Below are positions 25,386-34,680 of a stretch of 64,000 nucleotides of DNA, piece by piece. The notes below the pieces were generated by a model, which did not search any database, was not told the DNA's origin, and saw only the letters and a list, made by a program, of their open reading frames with translations. The position numbers and the translations under genes were made by a program. Source of the stretch: Flavobacterium jumunjinense (lineage in GTDB: Bacteria > Bacteroidota > Bacteroidia > Flavobacteriales > Flavobacteriaceae); assembly GCF_021650975.2 (NCBI RefSeq), contig NZ_CP091285.1, forward strand, positions 1,364,001 through 1,428,000. The letters run 5' to 3'. How positions within the stretch are numbered: position 1 is the stretch's first letter; each line of letters starts with the position of its first letter.

Positions 25386-26492
25386 ATGATTAGGAGAATA
25401 AGTTTGTTTTTATTTCTTATATATTCACTCTACGCTACTTCTCAAGAAAAGAAGAATATAGCTTATTTTGATGCACAACTTTTTAGGGGAAATGTTATTA
25501 AACATACAAATGATGTTGGACACTTAATAACAGGGCATCCAGACGGTTTTATGTTAAGTTATAATTGGAAAACGTTTGGTAATAAAGAGTGGGAACAAGT
25601 ATATAATTATCCGGATTATGGAATTTCAATTCACTATTTAGATTTTAAAAACAAATTTTTGGGTTATAATTTTGCAATAGGACTACACTATAATTTTTAT
25701 TTTTTAAATAGAAATTTAATATTTCGTATTTCACAAGGTATTGGGTTAACTTCAAACCCATATAATAAAGAAACAAATAACAAAAATAATGCATTTGGAA
25801 CAAAAGTAATGGATAATACTTATTTTATGTTGCAATATAAAAAAGAAAATATTCTAGATAGAATAGGTTTTCAAGCTGGTTTTATGTTAACTCATTTTTC
25901 AAATGGAAGATTTAAGGCACCCAATAGTGGAATTAATACGGTTGCATTAAATGTTGGATTAAATTATAATTTTAATAATTCTCAAGAGTTTATAAGAGAC
26001 ACATTAGCTAGCAAGGAAACTTATAAAGAAAGAATAAAATATAATTTAGCTTTTAGAACAGGTGTTTCTGAAGGACCAGTTCCTCATTTAGGGCAACGAC
26101 AATTTTATCATATTGGCTTATATGCTGATAAAAGAATTGGAAGAAAAAGTGCTTTGCAATTAGGGACAGATGTTTTCTTTTCACGATATTTGCGTGATTA
26201 TATTAAATTTGTTTCTGTAGCTTTTCCTAAAGGACACAAATCCTATAGTGATGCAGACGTTGATTATAAAAGAGTAGGGTTATTTATTGGTCATGAATTA
26301 TTTATAAATAAATTATCAATTGAAACACAATTAGGGTATTATATTTACAAACCTTTTAAATATGAAATTGATATTTATCAACGTATAGGAGCAAAATATT
26401 ATATTACCAAAGAATTATTTTCTGGAGTTGGTTTGAAAACACACGGAGGAAGAGCAGAGGCAATTGAAGTAACATTAGGAATACGTTTATAA
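25386..26492 (+). CDS. PagL-like acyloxyacyl hydrolase (lipid A deacylase), outer membrane
   Basis: The 368-residue protein has a signal peptide (about 1-19) and alternating aromatic beta strands of an outer-membrane barrel, ending in a short strand with a C-terminal hydrophobic residue. The motif 'Leu-Thr-His-Phe-Ser-Asn-Gly' (His170, Ser172) followed by 'Pro-Asn-Ser-Gly-Ile-Asn' matches the His-Ser active site of the PagL family, which removes an acyl chain from lipid A. It is much longer than Pseudomonas/Salmonella PagL but of the length usual in Bacteroidota. It sits 5 bases after rfbD and overlaps the next gene by one base. Confidence 0.85.
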   Translation: MIRRISLFLFLIYSLYATSQEKKNIAYFDAQLFRGNVIKHTNDVGHLITGHPDGFMLSYNWKTFGNKEWEQVYNYPDYGISIHYLDFKNKFLGYNFAIGLHYNFYFLNRNLIFRISQGIGLTSNPYNKETNNKNNAFGTKVMDNTYFMLQYKKENILDRIGFQAGFMLTHFSNGRFKAPNSGINTVALNVGLNYNFNNSQEFIRDTLASKETYKERIKYNLAFRTGVSEGPVPHLGQRQFYHIGLYADKRIGRKSALQLGTDVFFSRYLRDYIKFVSVAFPKGHKSYSDADVDYKRVGLFIGHELFINKLSIETQLGYYIYKPFKYEIDIYQRIGAKYYITKELFSGVGLKTHGGRAEAIEVTLGIRL

Positions 26493-27241
26493 TGAAAAAA
26501 CACATAAAAATAGCACTTGTTTTATTACTTTTTATAGTTACAAGCTGTGGTATTTCTGAAGATTGCTTTAAGGGCAATGGAAATAGAGTTTCACAAAGTT
26601 TCCCTTTAGAAGATTTTACTAAAGTTAAAGTTTATAGTGGAGTTGGTTTAGTAATTAAAGAAGGACCAAATTATGAAGTAAGAGTTGAAACTAGTGATAA
26701 TATAATTGATGATTTGGACGTTAAAGTAGTTGATGATATGTTGATTGTTAAAGATAATTCAACGTGTAATATTACTAGAGATTATGGATTAACAATTATA
26801 TATGTAACAGCTCCTAATTTAATAGAAATTCATAGTAAAACTGAACAAGATATTATAAGTGATGGAGTACTAGGTTTTCCAGAATTGAAGTTTGTTTCTA
26901 TTGATTTGTCTGATGGAGCAGGAACAGGAGATTTTTATCTAACAGTAAATTGTATTAATCTTTTTATAGAAAGTAATAATGTTTCAAATTTTTATATGGA
27001 CGGTTTTTCTCAAAACTTAAATGTTTCTTTTTATTGGGGAATTGGAAAATTTAATGCAGAAGAATTATTTATTAGTGAAAATTTATTTATAAATCATAAA
27101 GGATCAAATGACATAATTTTATATCCATTAAAAAGCATATATGGAGACATATATGGAGTTGGTAATATAATAATAAAAAACAGACCTCTTGAAGAAGGAG
27201 TTTTTCAACATTATACTGGAAGGGTTATTCATGATTACTAA
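26492..27241 (+). CDS. DUF2807 lipoprotein
   Basis: The 249-residue protein has a lipoprotein signal (Lys-Lys-His, hydrophobic core, Thr-Ser-Cys at about 17-19) and the DUF2807 pattern: 'Phe-Thr-Lys-Val-Lys-Val-Tyr-Ser-Gly-Val-Gly-Leu' near 42-53, then regular beta repeats with Asp/Asn-rich turns. Function is unknown. Its start overlaps the stop of the PagL-like gene by one base, so it belongs to the rfb operon. Its last 17 bases overlap the convergent polymerase gene. Confidence 0.82.
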   Translation: MKKHIKIALVLLLFIVTSCGISEDCFKGNGNRVSQSFPLEDFTKVKVYSGVGLVIKEGPNYEVRVETSDNIIDDLDVKVVDDMLIVKDNSTCNITRDYGLTIIYVTAPNLIEIHSKTEQDIISDGVLGFPELKFVSIDLSDGAGTGDFYLTVNCINLFIESNNVSNFYMDGFSQNLNVSFYWGIGKFNAEELFISENLFINHKGSNDIILYPLKSIYGDIYGVGNIIIKNRPLEEGVFQHYTGRVIHDY

Positions 27242-28451
27242 TCTGTTTTTTATGCATTAGAAATGTAAAAAAAATTAAAGAAAAATAAAACAATCCTTTT
27301 TGTCTATAAAAGAAATCTTCTGTAAAATTTAGTAAAAAAATATTTATCATTGTAACTGTTAATAAAAAAGTATTTATAAATTTAATATTGACAAATACTT
27401 TATATAAGAATAATAAATAAATTAATAAACTAATAACACCTCCTCCTAGTAAGATATACATAAAATAATTATGTGTTAGATATTTTTTTTCTTTATAAAA
27501 ATTTGATTGGAAATTTTCTTTATAGCATTGTAGTAACTCACTTTCTATATTGTTGTAGCCTATACCAAACCAAAAATTTTCTTTTGCAATTGAGCTACTA
27601 CATTTAATAATTGAAACCCTAATATTTGTTGAATCATATTCCATTCCTATTGGAGGATTATTATAGCTATTAACCATTTCATAAAATCTATTTTTAATAC
27701 CTGGAATATATAAAATGCAAGATAGGGAAAATAAAAAAATAAGTATTGATAATGTAATTTTCTTGAACGAAGTTAGTTTTAATCTAAAAAACACAATATA
27801 TCCAAATAATATTAATAGAAATATTAAATTAAATTTTGCTAAAAAAGTGAATATTGTAAAGGAAAAAAAAACAATAAAAAATAATTCTGAATATTTTTTT
27901 TTATTTATTATCTGATCAAAAGATCGAGTAATTGAAAATAATGCAATAGAAGTATAATATGTTGGATGTATTTTAAAAAAAGGAATTTCATTATAAATAT
28001 AATCTCTAAATTTTGGAATATTATATTTGTATACAAAAAGATCATTAAAATCATAATAATAAAAGAAACTAAAATAATAAGTTAAGGCAATTATTAATAG
28101 CGTATATTTTAAAATTTCAAAATATAAATTAATCTTTTCAAGTGAAAAATGCTTTTTAGGAATATTAAAAAAAAGAACAGGAAAAATTAAAAATAAAAGT
28201 GCGTTTTGTAATGGTTTTAAATCGTTTAGACTTTCAAATTTGATAACGCTAACAAATAACACTATCAAAAAAGGAATTGTAAAGATTAAAATTTCTTTGT
28301 TTAACGAAAACTTTTTTGTTTGTAATAAATAAAACAAAGTGTTTACAGAAAGTAATATTATCATTAATGAAATGAAGCTCTCTTTCAATAAAGGGAAAAT
28401 AAATAAAACGGGGATTAAAAAGTAAAAGAATTTATCAAAACGAATATTCAT
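27225..28451 (-). CDS. O-antigen ligase/polymerase-like membrane protein
   Basis: The 408-residue protein has roughly ten to twelve membrane segments and one large periplasmic loop (about 240-310) with 'Phe-Trp-Phe-Gly-Ile-Gly-Tyr-Asn-Asn' and 'Leu-Thr-His-Asn-Tyr-Phe', as in WaaL/Wzy (Wzy_C) proteins. The end 'Phe-Thr-Glu-Asp-Phe-Phe-Tyr-Arg-Gln-Lys-Gly' is a recurrent C-terminal motif of Bacteroidota ligases. Whether it ligates to lipid A core or polymerises repeat units cannot be told. It runs against its neighbours and is very AT-rich. Confidence 0.82.
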   Translation of the reverse strand: MNIRFDKFFYFLIPVLFIFPLLKESFISLMIILLSVNTLFYLLQTKKFSLNKEILIFTIPFLIVLFVSVIKFESLNDLKPLQNALLFLIFPVLFFNIPKKHFSLEKINLYFEILKYTLLIIALTYYFSFFYYYDFNDLFVYKYNIPKFRDYIYNEIPFFKIHPTYYTSIALFSITRSFDQIINKKKYSELFFIVFFSFTIFTFLAKFNLIFLLILFGYIVFFRLKLTSFKKITLSILIFLFSLSCILYIPGIKNRFYEMVNSYNNPPIGMEYDSTNIRVSIIKCSSSIAKENFWFGIGYNNIESELLQCYKENFQSNFYKEKKYLTHNYFMYILLGGGVISLLIYLLFLYKVFVNIKFINTFLLTVTMINIFLLNFTEDFFYRQKGLFYFSLIFFTFLMHKKQISNHE

Positions 28452-28478
28452 TTTTTATTTTTTATTTTAATATAATGG

Positions 28479-28486
28479 CAAATATA
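28479..28486 (-). promoter_or_regulatory. -7 promoter box for the 28451 gene
   Basis: The minus strand reads TATATTTG (TAnnTTTG) 27 bases before the ATG at 28451. No good -33 box is seen. Confidence 0.5.
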
Positions 28487-28511
28487 AGGGGATATTTTTT
28501 TTTATTTATTG

Positions 28512-28544
28512 TTTGAAGGGATTATTAAAAAATAGCTACATTTG
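28512..28544 (+). promoter_or_regulatory. Full Bacteroidota promoter for the 28568 lipoprotein
   Basis: TTTG at 28512-28515 and TACATTTG at 28537-28544 are separated by 21 bases, matching the -33/-7 pair. The start codon lies 23 bases downstream. Confidence 0.7.
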
Positions 28545-28567
28545 CTAAAAATTAATTATTTTTAAAA

Positions 28568-29083
28568 ATGAAAAAAATAGCCTTATTATTACTTGTAGGA
28601 GTTACTTTTTTTTCTTGTGGTAGAGAAAAAAAAGAAGAAGCCGATTTTTCTGAAATTGCAGAAGAGTCTTTAAAAACTACTTTAATTTTAGATGCAATTT
28701 ATATAAAAGATGATAGTTTATCTGTTTTCTGTAAAGTAGACAACTATTTCCTTTATGACAAACCAATTGCTGTCAAAGTAAAAGGATCTGATGTTATTCA
28801 AAGAATTAGCATTGAAATTCCGGAAAACACACCAGTAGAAAGTTTTTCTATAGTAGCAAGTACAAATAAAGACCAAAGCACTTTGGTTATGAAAGGTATT
28901 TCTGTAGAACAAAACGGTAAAATGGTTTTCGACGGTAGTGATTATAAATATTTGGATTATTTTTTAGCTGATGAATCTTTTAAATGGGATGAAGCTAAAC
29001 AAAGATGTGACATATCTCACTCAAATAAGTACCCTCCAGGAATTGTGGGAAGTGAAAAAATAGAACACATATTGATTAAATAG
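28568..29083 (+). CDS. Lipoprotein of unknown function
   Basis: This 171-residue protein has a lipoprotein signal (Lys-Lys, Leu-rich core, Phe-Ser-Cys at about 15-17), then a charged Lys/Glu stretch (about 19-35) and a soluble beta-rich domain. No family was recognised. It is a single-gene unit within the polysaccharide region, with its own promoter and a strong terminator, so it need not be related to polysaccharide synthesis. Confidence 0.7.
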   Translation: MKKIALLLLVGVTFFSCGREKKEEADFSEIAEESLKTTLILDAIYIKDDSLSVFCKVDNYFLYDKPIAVKVKGSDVIQRISIEIPENTPVESFSIVASTNKDQSTLVMKGISVEQNGKMVFDGSDYKYLDYFLADESFKWDEAKQRCDISHSNKYPPGIVGSEKIEHILIK

Positions 29084-29088
29084 TATTA

Positions 29089-29120
29089 CAAAAAGAAGTT
29101 TTTTTAAAAACTTCTTTTTG
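29089..29120 (+). terminator. Terminator after the 28568 lipoprotein
   Basis: A 15-bp perfect inverted repeat (29089-29103 with 29106-29120), A-rich on the left and T-rich on the right, lies just after the stop at 29083. It can act in both directions. Confidence 0.8.
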
Positions 29121-29139
29121 TTTATATAAATATTTTAAA

Positions 29140-29919
29140 ATGAATAATTGTAAAATTTGTAATAGCAAAATTGAAAAAATATTTACAACAAAAATTTTAT
29201 ACAAATATGATGTCGATTATTTTAGATGTATAAATTGTAAATTTGTTCAAACGGAACAACCTTATTGGTTAGAGGAATCATATGCTAACCCTATGAACCT
29301 TACTGATACAGGAATAATGTTAAGAAACAATAGATCTTCTAAAATTGTAACAAGTATTATATTGCTTTTTTTTAAGAAAGAATATAATTTTATTGATTAT
29401 GCTGGTGGTTATGGTGTTTTTACTCGTTTAATGAGAGATATAGGGTTTAATTTTCATTGGAATGATCCTTATACAAAAAACCTTCTTTCGAGAGGTTTTG
29501 AACAAAAAGAGAGTATTAAATATGATGTAGTTACAAGTTTTGAAAGCTTTGAACATTTTGAAGAGCCTTTAACAGAAATAGAAAAAATATTTTCAATTTC
29601 TAAAAATGTAATTTTTTCAACAGAACTAATTCCTGATAATTCACCAAATCCAGAAACATGGTGGTATTATGGAAGAGAACATGGTCAGCATATTGCTTTA
29701 TATTCAAGAAAAAGCATGGAATTTTTGGCTAAAAAATATGATGTAAATTATTATAACTTAAATAATTTGCATTTTTTTACAACAAAAAAAATAAATATTT
29801 TAAGTAGTATGTTTCTTCGCTTTAAATATGCAAAACATATACTGTATATTTTATCATTTCCATTACAGCTTTTTTTGAAGTCAAAGACAATGTCTGATAT
29901 GGAAAGTTTAAAAAAATAA
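29140..29919 (+). CDS. Class I SAM-dependent methyltransferase with N-terminal zinc-ribbon-like part
   Basis: In this 259-residue protein the first 35 residues hold four cysteines in two pairs (Cys-Lys-Ile-Cys and Cys-Ile-Asn-Cys), a zinc-ribbon pattern. A Rossmann methyltransferase domain follows: 'Asp-Tyr-Ala-Gly-Gly-Tyr-Gly-Val-Phe' (about 87-95) is motif I and 'Tyr-Asp-Val-Val-Thr-Ser-Phe-Glu-Ser-Phe-Glu-His' (about 128-139) is motif IV. Sugar C-methyltransferases share this cysteine-plus-Rossmann layout. Its position among glycosyltransferases suggests it modifies a sugar or a glycan. The GT4 gene begins 16 bases on. Confidence 0.78.
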   Translation: MNNCKICNSKIEKIFTTKILYKYDVDYFRCINCKFVQTEQPYWLEESYANPMNLTDTGIMLRNNRSSKIVTSIILLFFKKEYNFIDYAGGYGVFTRLMRDIGFNFHWNDPYTKNLLSRGFEQKESIKYDVVTSFESFEHFEEPLTEIEKIFSISKNVIFSTELIPDNSPNPETWWYYGREHGQHIALYSRKSMEFLAKKYDVNYYNLNNLHFFTTKKINILSSMFLRFKYAKHILYILSFPLQLFLKSKTMSDMESLKK

Positions 29920-29935
29920 TTGTAAGTTTTAATTA

Positions 29936-31009
29936 ATGAAATTAATTTTAGACAATATAATATATTCACATGTTAAGCAAGGAGGAGTTTCTAACTACTG
30001 GTTCGAACTATCGAAGCACTTAATTAAAAGCAATCATGATGTTACTTTTTATGAAGGCACTAATTCAATTTCAAACTTCCATAGAAAGCTTTTAAAAATT
30101 CCTAATGAGAAAATAATTAAGGAAACTAAAAATTATAGATCATCTATTTTAGAAAGAATGGCTAAAGTAAATATTAATGAAAAAGAACCATTTTTATTTC
30201 ATTCTAGTTACTATAGAAGTTTATCAGATACTACTTTTGGAAAAGAAGTTACAACTGTACACGATTTTACTCATAATTTTCATTCTTCTTTTTTAAAAAA
30301 ACAAACTCACAATTTTTTAAAATATAAGAGTATTAAAAAAGCATCAGGAATAATTTGTATTTCAGATAATACTTATAAAGATTTATTAAAATTTTGTCCA
30401 CCGAAGAAAAATCAAAAAGTTACAATAATCCATAATGGAGTAAGCGATGATTTTTTTATTTTAAATAAAGAAAATATAAATCAATTACCACTTTCAATAG
30501 AAAAGAATGGTTATATCTTATTTGTTGGAGGAAGACAGAACTATAAAAATTTTGATTTTGTAATTAATATTTTAAAAGAAACATCTTATAAATTAGTTGT
30601 TGTTGGAGAAGCTTTAAATAAAGAAGAAAAATTAAAAATTGGTAATGCTATAGATAACGTAGATGTATTAACAAACATCGACAATATTACTTTGAATATT
30701 TTATACAATAATGCTTTGGCATTAATATATCCTTCAAACTATGAGGGTTTTGGAATTCCTGTAATTGAAGCAATGAAGGCAGGTTGTCCAGTTATTGCAT
30801 TAAATAGTTCATCTATACCCGAAGTTTCTGGCTCAGCGGGTTTATTATTAAATGAATTAAACTCTATAGAGGCCAAAGAATACTTAGCAATTTTAAGTAA
30901 AAATACCGAAAGAGATATAATTATTGAAAAAGGAATTAAACAATCTAAAAAATTTAGTTGGGAAAAATGTTGTTCAGAAACCGAAGAGTTTTATAAAGAA
31001 ATTTATTGA
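29936..31009 (+). CDS. Family GT4 glycosyltransferase
   Basis: The 357-residue GT-B enzyme has an N-terminal acceptor domain with 'Gly-Gly-Val-Ser-Asn-Tyr-Trp' (about 17-23) and a C-terminal nucleotide-sugar domain with 'Phe-Val-Gly-Gly-Arg-Gln-Asn-Tyr-Lys-Asn' near 197-206 and the retaining-GT4 signature 'Tyr-Glu-Gly-Phe-Gly-Ile-Pro-Val-Ile-Glu-Ala-Met' near 267-278. It adds a sugar to the growing repeat unit in the cytoplasm; donor and linkage are unknown. Its end overlaps the convergent gene by 7 bases. Confidence 0.9.
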   Translation: MKLILDNIIYSHVKQGGVSNYWFELSKHLIKSNHDVTFYEGTNSISNFHRKLLKIPNEKIIKETKNYRSSILERMAKVNINEKEPFLFHSSYYRSLSDTTFGKEVTTVHDFTHNFHSSFLKKQTHNFLKYKSIKKASGIICISDNTYKDLLKFCPPKKNQKVTIIHNGVSDDFFILNKENINQLPLSIEKNGYILFVGGRQNYKNFDFVINILKETSYKLVVVGEALNKEEKLKIGNAIDNVDVLTNIDNITLNILYNNALALIYPSNYEGFGIPVIEAMKAGCPVIALNSSSIPEVSGSAGLLLNELNSIEAKEYLAILSKNTERDIIIEKGIKQSKKFSWEKCCSETEEFYKEIY

Positions 31010-32181
31010 GTTAATTTAGTAGCTAAAAAGTCTTTATATGAAAAGTAAAAAATCCAAATAAAGAAGAATAGTTCAGGTGGAAAATAAGTTCCATCACGAA
31101 ATAGTTTTAACAAAAAATAAATAACTACTCCTTGTGCAAAATATAATTCTTTATGTTTATAGCTCTTTGAAACAAAAAACAAAGCAAATACAATAGATAA
31201 AAATCCAATAATTCCAAATTCAGAGCAAATTCTAGTAAATAAAGAATTTGCATCAAATGAGTTGTCAGTTTGTTTATTTTGAGAAACCAAATAAGGTGGT
31301 GGTCTCATTTCTTTTAGATAATGTTGGGTATGCATAAAGTGATGACTCCCAATTCCACTTCCTAAAGGGTGTTCAATAACATTTTTCTTAGCTACATACA
31401 TATTACTAACTAATACATAAGTACTTAAATTAGTATACTCATCAAATTTTCCAGTATTAATAACATTTAAAGAAGAGTATGTTTCTTCAACTCTCATTTT
31501 AAAAAACTCAAAGTTATTATAAACATAGATAAAAGTGATTACTAAAAGTGGTGTAATTGCTAAAAAATACTTTACTCTTTTTAAGGTTAAATTAGGCAAT
31601 AAAAAAAGCAAACCACAACCTACATAACCTAATGAGGAAGAAGAAAGAATTAGAGTGCCAAAAATAACTAAAAACGAAAAGTATTTTTTTTCTTTAAAAA
31701 AATAATAACAAGCCGGCAATACAACAATAACATAATGTGCGGGTTCTTTAAATATGCTATACAGTCTTGTGTCTCCATGCTGTCCAAAATTAAATCCTAA
31801 AAAAAACATTGGATAACCGATTAAAGCAACCCAAAATGCCATTTTGCAATACACATTAATAATTTCTATTGGTTTGTATAGTTTAACAAAATTGTAATAA
31901 TAAGTACCAACAACAGCAATTCCAAGAATTTGGGAAAGCATAAAGTTATAGGGAATTTTTATTTTTGTGTAAGAAATAACACCATGAATAAAAAAAAATA
32001 TAAGTAAGTTAATGAAATTGATATTGAATGTTAATTTTTTATACTTAAGAAGTATTATAAAGTTAACAAAAATTATTAAATACAGTAACTTCCAATCTAT
32101 AATAAAATTAAAGAAAAAAGCTTCTGTAAATATGGCAAATACAGAAGAATATAATAAGTATTTATTTAAGTTTATTTTCAT
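31003..32181 (-). CDS. O-antigen polymerase (Wzy)-like membrane protein
   Basis: The 392-residue protein has about ten or more membrane segments, and a periplasmic loop containing 'Pro-Leu-Gly-Ser-Gly-Ile-Gly-Ser-His-His-Phe' (about 273-283), a pattern seen in Wzy_C/EpsG-type polymerases. An early loop 'Ser-Ile-Phe-Lys-Glu-Pro-Ala-His-Tyr' (about 141-149) is also typical. It is the second such protein in the locus and lacks the Thr-Glu-(Asp/Ser)-Phe C-terminal motif seen in the 27225 protein, so polymerase rather than ligase is the better guess. It is the last gene of a six-gene minus-strand block. Confidence 0.78.
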   Translation of the reverse strand: MKINLNKYLLYSSVFAIFTEAFFFNFIIDWKLLYLIIFVNFIILLKYKKLTFNINFINLLIFFFIHGVISYTKIKIPYNFMLSQILGIAVVGTYYYNFVKLYKPIEIINVYCKMAFWVALIGYPMFFLGFNFGQHGDTRLYSIFKEPAHYVIVVLPACYYFFKEKKYFSFLVIFGTLILSSSSLGYVGCGLLFLLPNLTLKRVKYFLAITPLLVITFIYVYNNFEFFKMRVEETYSSLNVINTGKFDEYTNLSTYVLVSNMYVAKKNVIEHPLGSGIGSHHFMHTQHYLKEMRPPPYLVSQNKQTDNSFDANSLFTRICSEFGIIGFLSIVFALFFVSKSYKHKELYFAQGVVIYFLLKLFRDGTYFPPELFFFIWIFYFSYKDFLATKLTQ

Positions 32182-32196
32182 GAATAATTATTTATA

Positions 32197-32204
32197 CAAA
32201 TATA
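32197..32204 (-). promoter_or_regulatory. -7 promoter box for the 32181 polymerase gene
   Basis: The minus strand reads TATATTTG 15 bases before the ATG, so this gene may be expressed separately from the genes before it. Confidence 0.45.
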
Positions 32205-32236
32205 GACAAGTATGAGTGCTATTTTGACGTGCATGT

Positions 32237-32262
32237 AATATCAATAGTTAATTATTGATATT
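32237..32262 (-). terminator. Hairpin after the 32271 gene
   Basis: A 10-bp perfect stem (32237-32246 with 32253-32262) with a 6-base loop lies directly behind the stop of the 33962-32271 gene. There is no clear T run, so its terminator function is uncertain. Confidence 0.4.
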
Positions 32263-32270
32263 CAAATAAT

Positions 32271-33962
32271 TTAGTTTTTATCATTCTTGAAACCATCACT
32301 TAAATCTTCACCCCTTAATTTAATTGTATTATCTAAATACCAGGAGCAAGGAAACTTATCAAAGCATTGAGTATATCTGTTTTTTGGTTCAAAAAGATTA
32401 ATTTTTAACCCTTCGGGTGTTTTATATTCTAATTGATTATATTCAATTTTTCTTTTATATTTTACATAATAAACATCACTAGGTAAATAATAATAATTTT
32501 CAATTTTTTTATAGTTTTTAAATTCACTTAAAAACAAATTATTTCCTATTGTTAGGAATTCATATAAGAAAAATAAACTAAATAAAATAATTGATATTTT
32601 TATAACTTTTGTAAAGCGGTAAATATATTTATTTAATAAAATTAATGGAAAAGCACATAAAATTAATAAAGCTGAAAAAGAAAATCGAATATCAGGTGCA
32701 GTAAATAACCAAATCAAAAGTGTAACATAGCAAATAATAAATGTAATTGATATATGTAATTTTTTTTGCTTTTTATTCGTAAAAAAATAAAAAGTAAAAA
32801 TAATTGGAGAAAATAATGAGATTATAAAGATAATTTTGTTTCTCATTAGACAATTCTGCCACCATACAGAAAACCAATCAAAGAAAGATAAAGAAAGTAC
32901 CTCATTATGATTTTTGAAAGGAATTCTGGCCCATGAGTAAATCCATTTTTGAATATCTACCACACTTTCTTTTGAAACTTCCCAATCAAAATTAAAAACA
33001 TCTAGACTTGACAATGGATATATTACATATCCGGTTAGTATTACATTTCTAATAATCCAAGGTAAAATAAATATAATACCAAAAAGGAAAGTTTTTTTTA
33101 TAAAAAAAGGAAAGTTTTGTTTATGAAGATAGATTGAAATTAAACCAATAATTACTATTGGGAGGAGTGAAATTTTAAAAGTTATTATAAAAAAAGAGAG
33201 CACAATAAATAACAAACGTTTATTGTTTATTGAATCAGAATTAAAAATTAATTTTAGCATTAAAAAGCCAAATAACAAATTTGGTATTAAATCTGTACTT
33301 GGGGAAGATAAATCGGTGTGATATTGATAAAAAAAATAATATCCAAATAGTAATGCAATTAGTCCAAACAAGTTTTTTTTATGAAAAGAATAAAGTAATA
33401 TCCAAATAAAAAAAATTAAAAAGCACAAGGAATTGGTTGTAAAAATATATTGATTATAAAGTTCATTGAATGAAAAAGCTGCTGACAATACAAATTGAGA
33501 AGAGTTAAATCCAAATCTATCATGTAAATTGGCTAAACCAGGTACAACTGAAAATTTTTCATTCCATTGTATTGAATTTATATGATAAAGATAAGAATCA
33601 TAATTTTTTGGAATTCCTACAGAATATAATAATTGTATTAAAATTATTGCTAATATCAATAAAGAAATAAGTTTGTTTTCTTTAATTTTTCTAAAAAACT
33701 TTTTTACTTTGAGATTTAAAAACTTTTTTTGCTTGTAATAAATATAAATTCCAAAAAGCATCAAAAAAAGAATCGAAAATATATTTGTAGGTAAAAAGAT
33801 TGACCAAAGATTTAATATAGTACCTATAAAACAAAATCCAATAAAAAAAGAGTCAAAAAAAGAATATCTATTCATTTCACTATTAAAAATAGATATAAAG
33901 TATACACCATATGTGTAAAATAAAATACATGATAAAAATAAACAAAACAAAAGGACTAGCAT
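32271..33962 (-). CDS. Large polytopic membrane protein (GT-C-like, LIC_10190-type)
   Basis: This 563-residue protein has about twelve or more membrane helices, with a first periplasmic loop containing 'Gly-Ile-Pro-Lys-Asn-Tyr-Asp-Ser-Tyr-Leu-Tyr-His' (about 113-124). An early-loop Asp with following Tyr/His is common in GT-C glycosyltransferases that use polyprenyl-phosphate sugars. The layout resembles the LIC_10190 type of membrane proteins found in polysaccharide clusters of Leptospira and Bacteroidota, which have no proven activity. The soluble C-terminal 100 residues are rich in Tyr/Lys. It follows the methyltransferase gene with a 3-base gap. Confidence 0.7.
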   Translation of the reverse strand: MLVLLFCLFLSCILFYTYGVYFISIFNSEMNRYSFFDSFFIGFCFIGTILNLWSIFLPTNIFSILFLMLFGIYIYYKQKKFLNLKVKKFFRKIKENKLISLLILAIILIQLLYSVGIPKNYDSYLYHINSIQWNEKFSVVPGLANLHDRFGFNSSQFVLSAAFSFNELYNQYIFTTNSLCFLIFFIWILLYSFHKKNLFGLIALLFGYYFFYQYHTDLSSPSTDLIPNLLFGFLMLKLIFNSDSINNKRLLFIVLSFFIITFKISLLPIVIIGLISIYLHKQNFPFFIKKTFLFGIIFILPWIIRNVILTGYVIYPLSSLDVFNFDWEVSKESVVDIQKWIYSWARIPFKNHNEVLSLSFFDWFSVWWQNCLMRNKIIFIISLFSPIIFTFYFFTNKKQKKLHISITFIICYVTLLIWLFTAPDIRFSFSALLILCAFPLILLNKYIYRFTKVIKISIILFSLFFLYEFLTIGNNLFLSEFKNYKKIENYYYLPSDVYYVKYKRKIEYNQLEYKTPEGLKINLFEPKNRYTQCFDKFPCSWYLDNTIKLRGEDLSDGFKNDKN

Positions 33963-33965
33963 AGA

Positions 33966-34679
33966 TTAATCTTTAATAGCAAAACAAATTACAGATAATC
34001 CAATTTTTCTAAAAGTAAGCACATCAGCTAATTTGAATATAGGAACCAATTTATTAAACAAACCCATTTGTCCTTCTGGAATTGATTTTTTCTTTAAAAC
34101 AGAACCAGTAATAAACCAACCTAATATACCTATCACATTAAAAGAAAATGTTTTTTTTATGGTTAATTGATTTTCTATAATTATTTTTTTTAAGCTTTTT
34201 TGAGTGTATCTTCTATAATGTTCAAGTTCAACATCAAATTGATTAAATAAACTTTGATAAGCAGGTACTAGAATAATAAGGTGACCTCCTTTTTTTAATA
34301 GTTTTTTACAGTTTGTAATTGCTTGTACTTCATCTTTAATATGCTCTACCACATTTAAAGCAAAAACAGTATCAAAAGTTCCTAATAAATTAGTATATTT
34401 AGTATCAAAATCAGCATCAACCAAATCAATTTTTATTACTTCATTCGTAAATTTATTTTTGGCTATTTCTATATAATTATCTCTTAAATCACTTAGAATA
34501 ATATCTTGTTTGTCTTTTATAAAATATTCAGATATATTTCCAATACCACTTCCTATTTCTAGTATTTTTCCTTTACAATGTGGTTTGATGGTGTCAAACA
34601 TCCATTTATTGAATTTATTTGCTTTTTCAATAACATTTAAAGTTTCTAAACCTTCTAAATCAATTTCTTTAATTTCCAT
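33966..34679 (-). CDS. Class I SAM-dependent methyltransferase
   Basis: The 237-residue protein has motif I 'Ile-Leu-Glu-Ile-Gly-Ser-Gly-Ile-Gly' (about 40-48), an acidic strand end 'Ile-Leu-Ser-Asp-Leu' and 'Phe-Ala-Leu-Asn-Val-Val-Glu-His-Ile' (about 105-113), as in Methyltransf_11/23 proteins. A C-terminal hydrophobic patch near 175-195 may associate with the membrane. The neighbouring DPM1-like glycosyltransferase (1-base gap) suggests that it acts on a lipid-linked or polysaccharide substrate. Confidence 0.82.
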   Translation of the reverse strand: MEIKEIDLEGLETLNVIEKANKFNKWMFDTIKPHCKGKILEIGSGIGNISEYFIKDKQDIILSDLRDNYIEIAKNKFTNEVIKIDLVDADFDTKYTNLLGTFDTVFALNVVEHIKDEVQAITNCKKLLKKGGHLIILVPAYQSLFNQFDVELEHYRRYTQKSLKKIIIENQLTIKKTFSFNVIGILGWFITGSVLKKKSIPEGQMGLFNKLVPIFKLADVLTFRKIGLSVICFAIKD

Positions 34680-34680
34680 T

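Noticed and set aside
27715..27915. 66-residue Lys/Asn-rich plus-strand ORF inside the ligase-like gene
   Set aside because: The composition is what AT-rich antisense of a membrane protein gives; no start signal.
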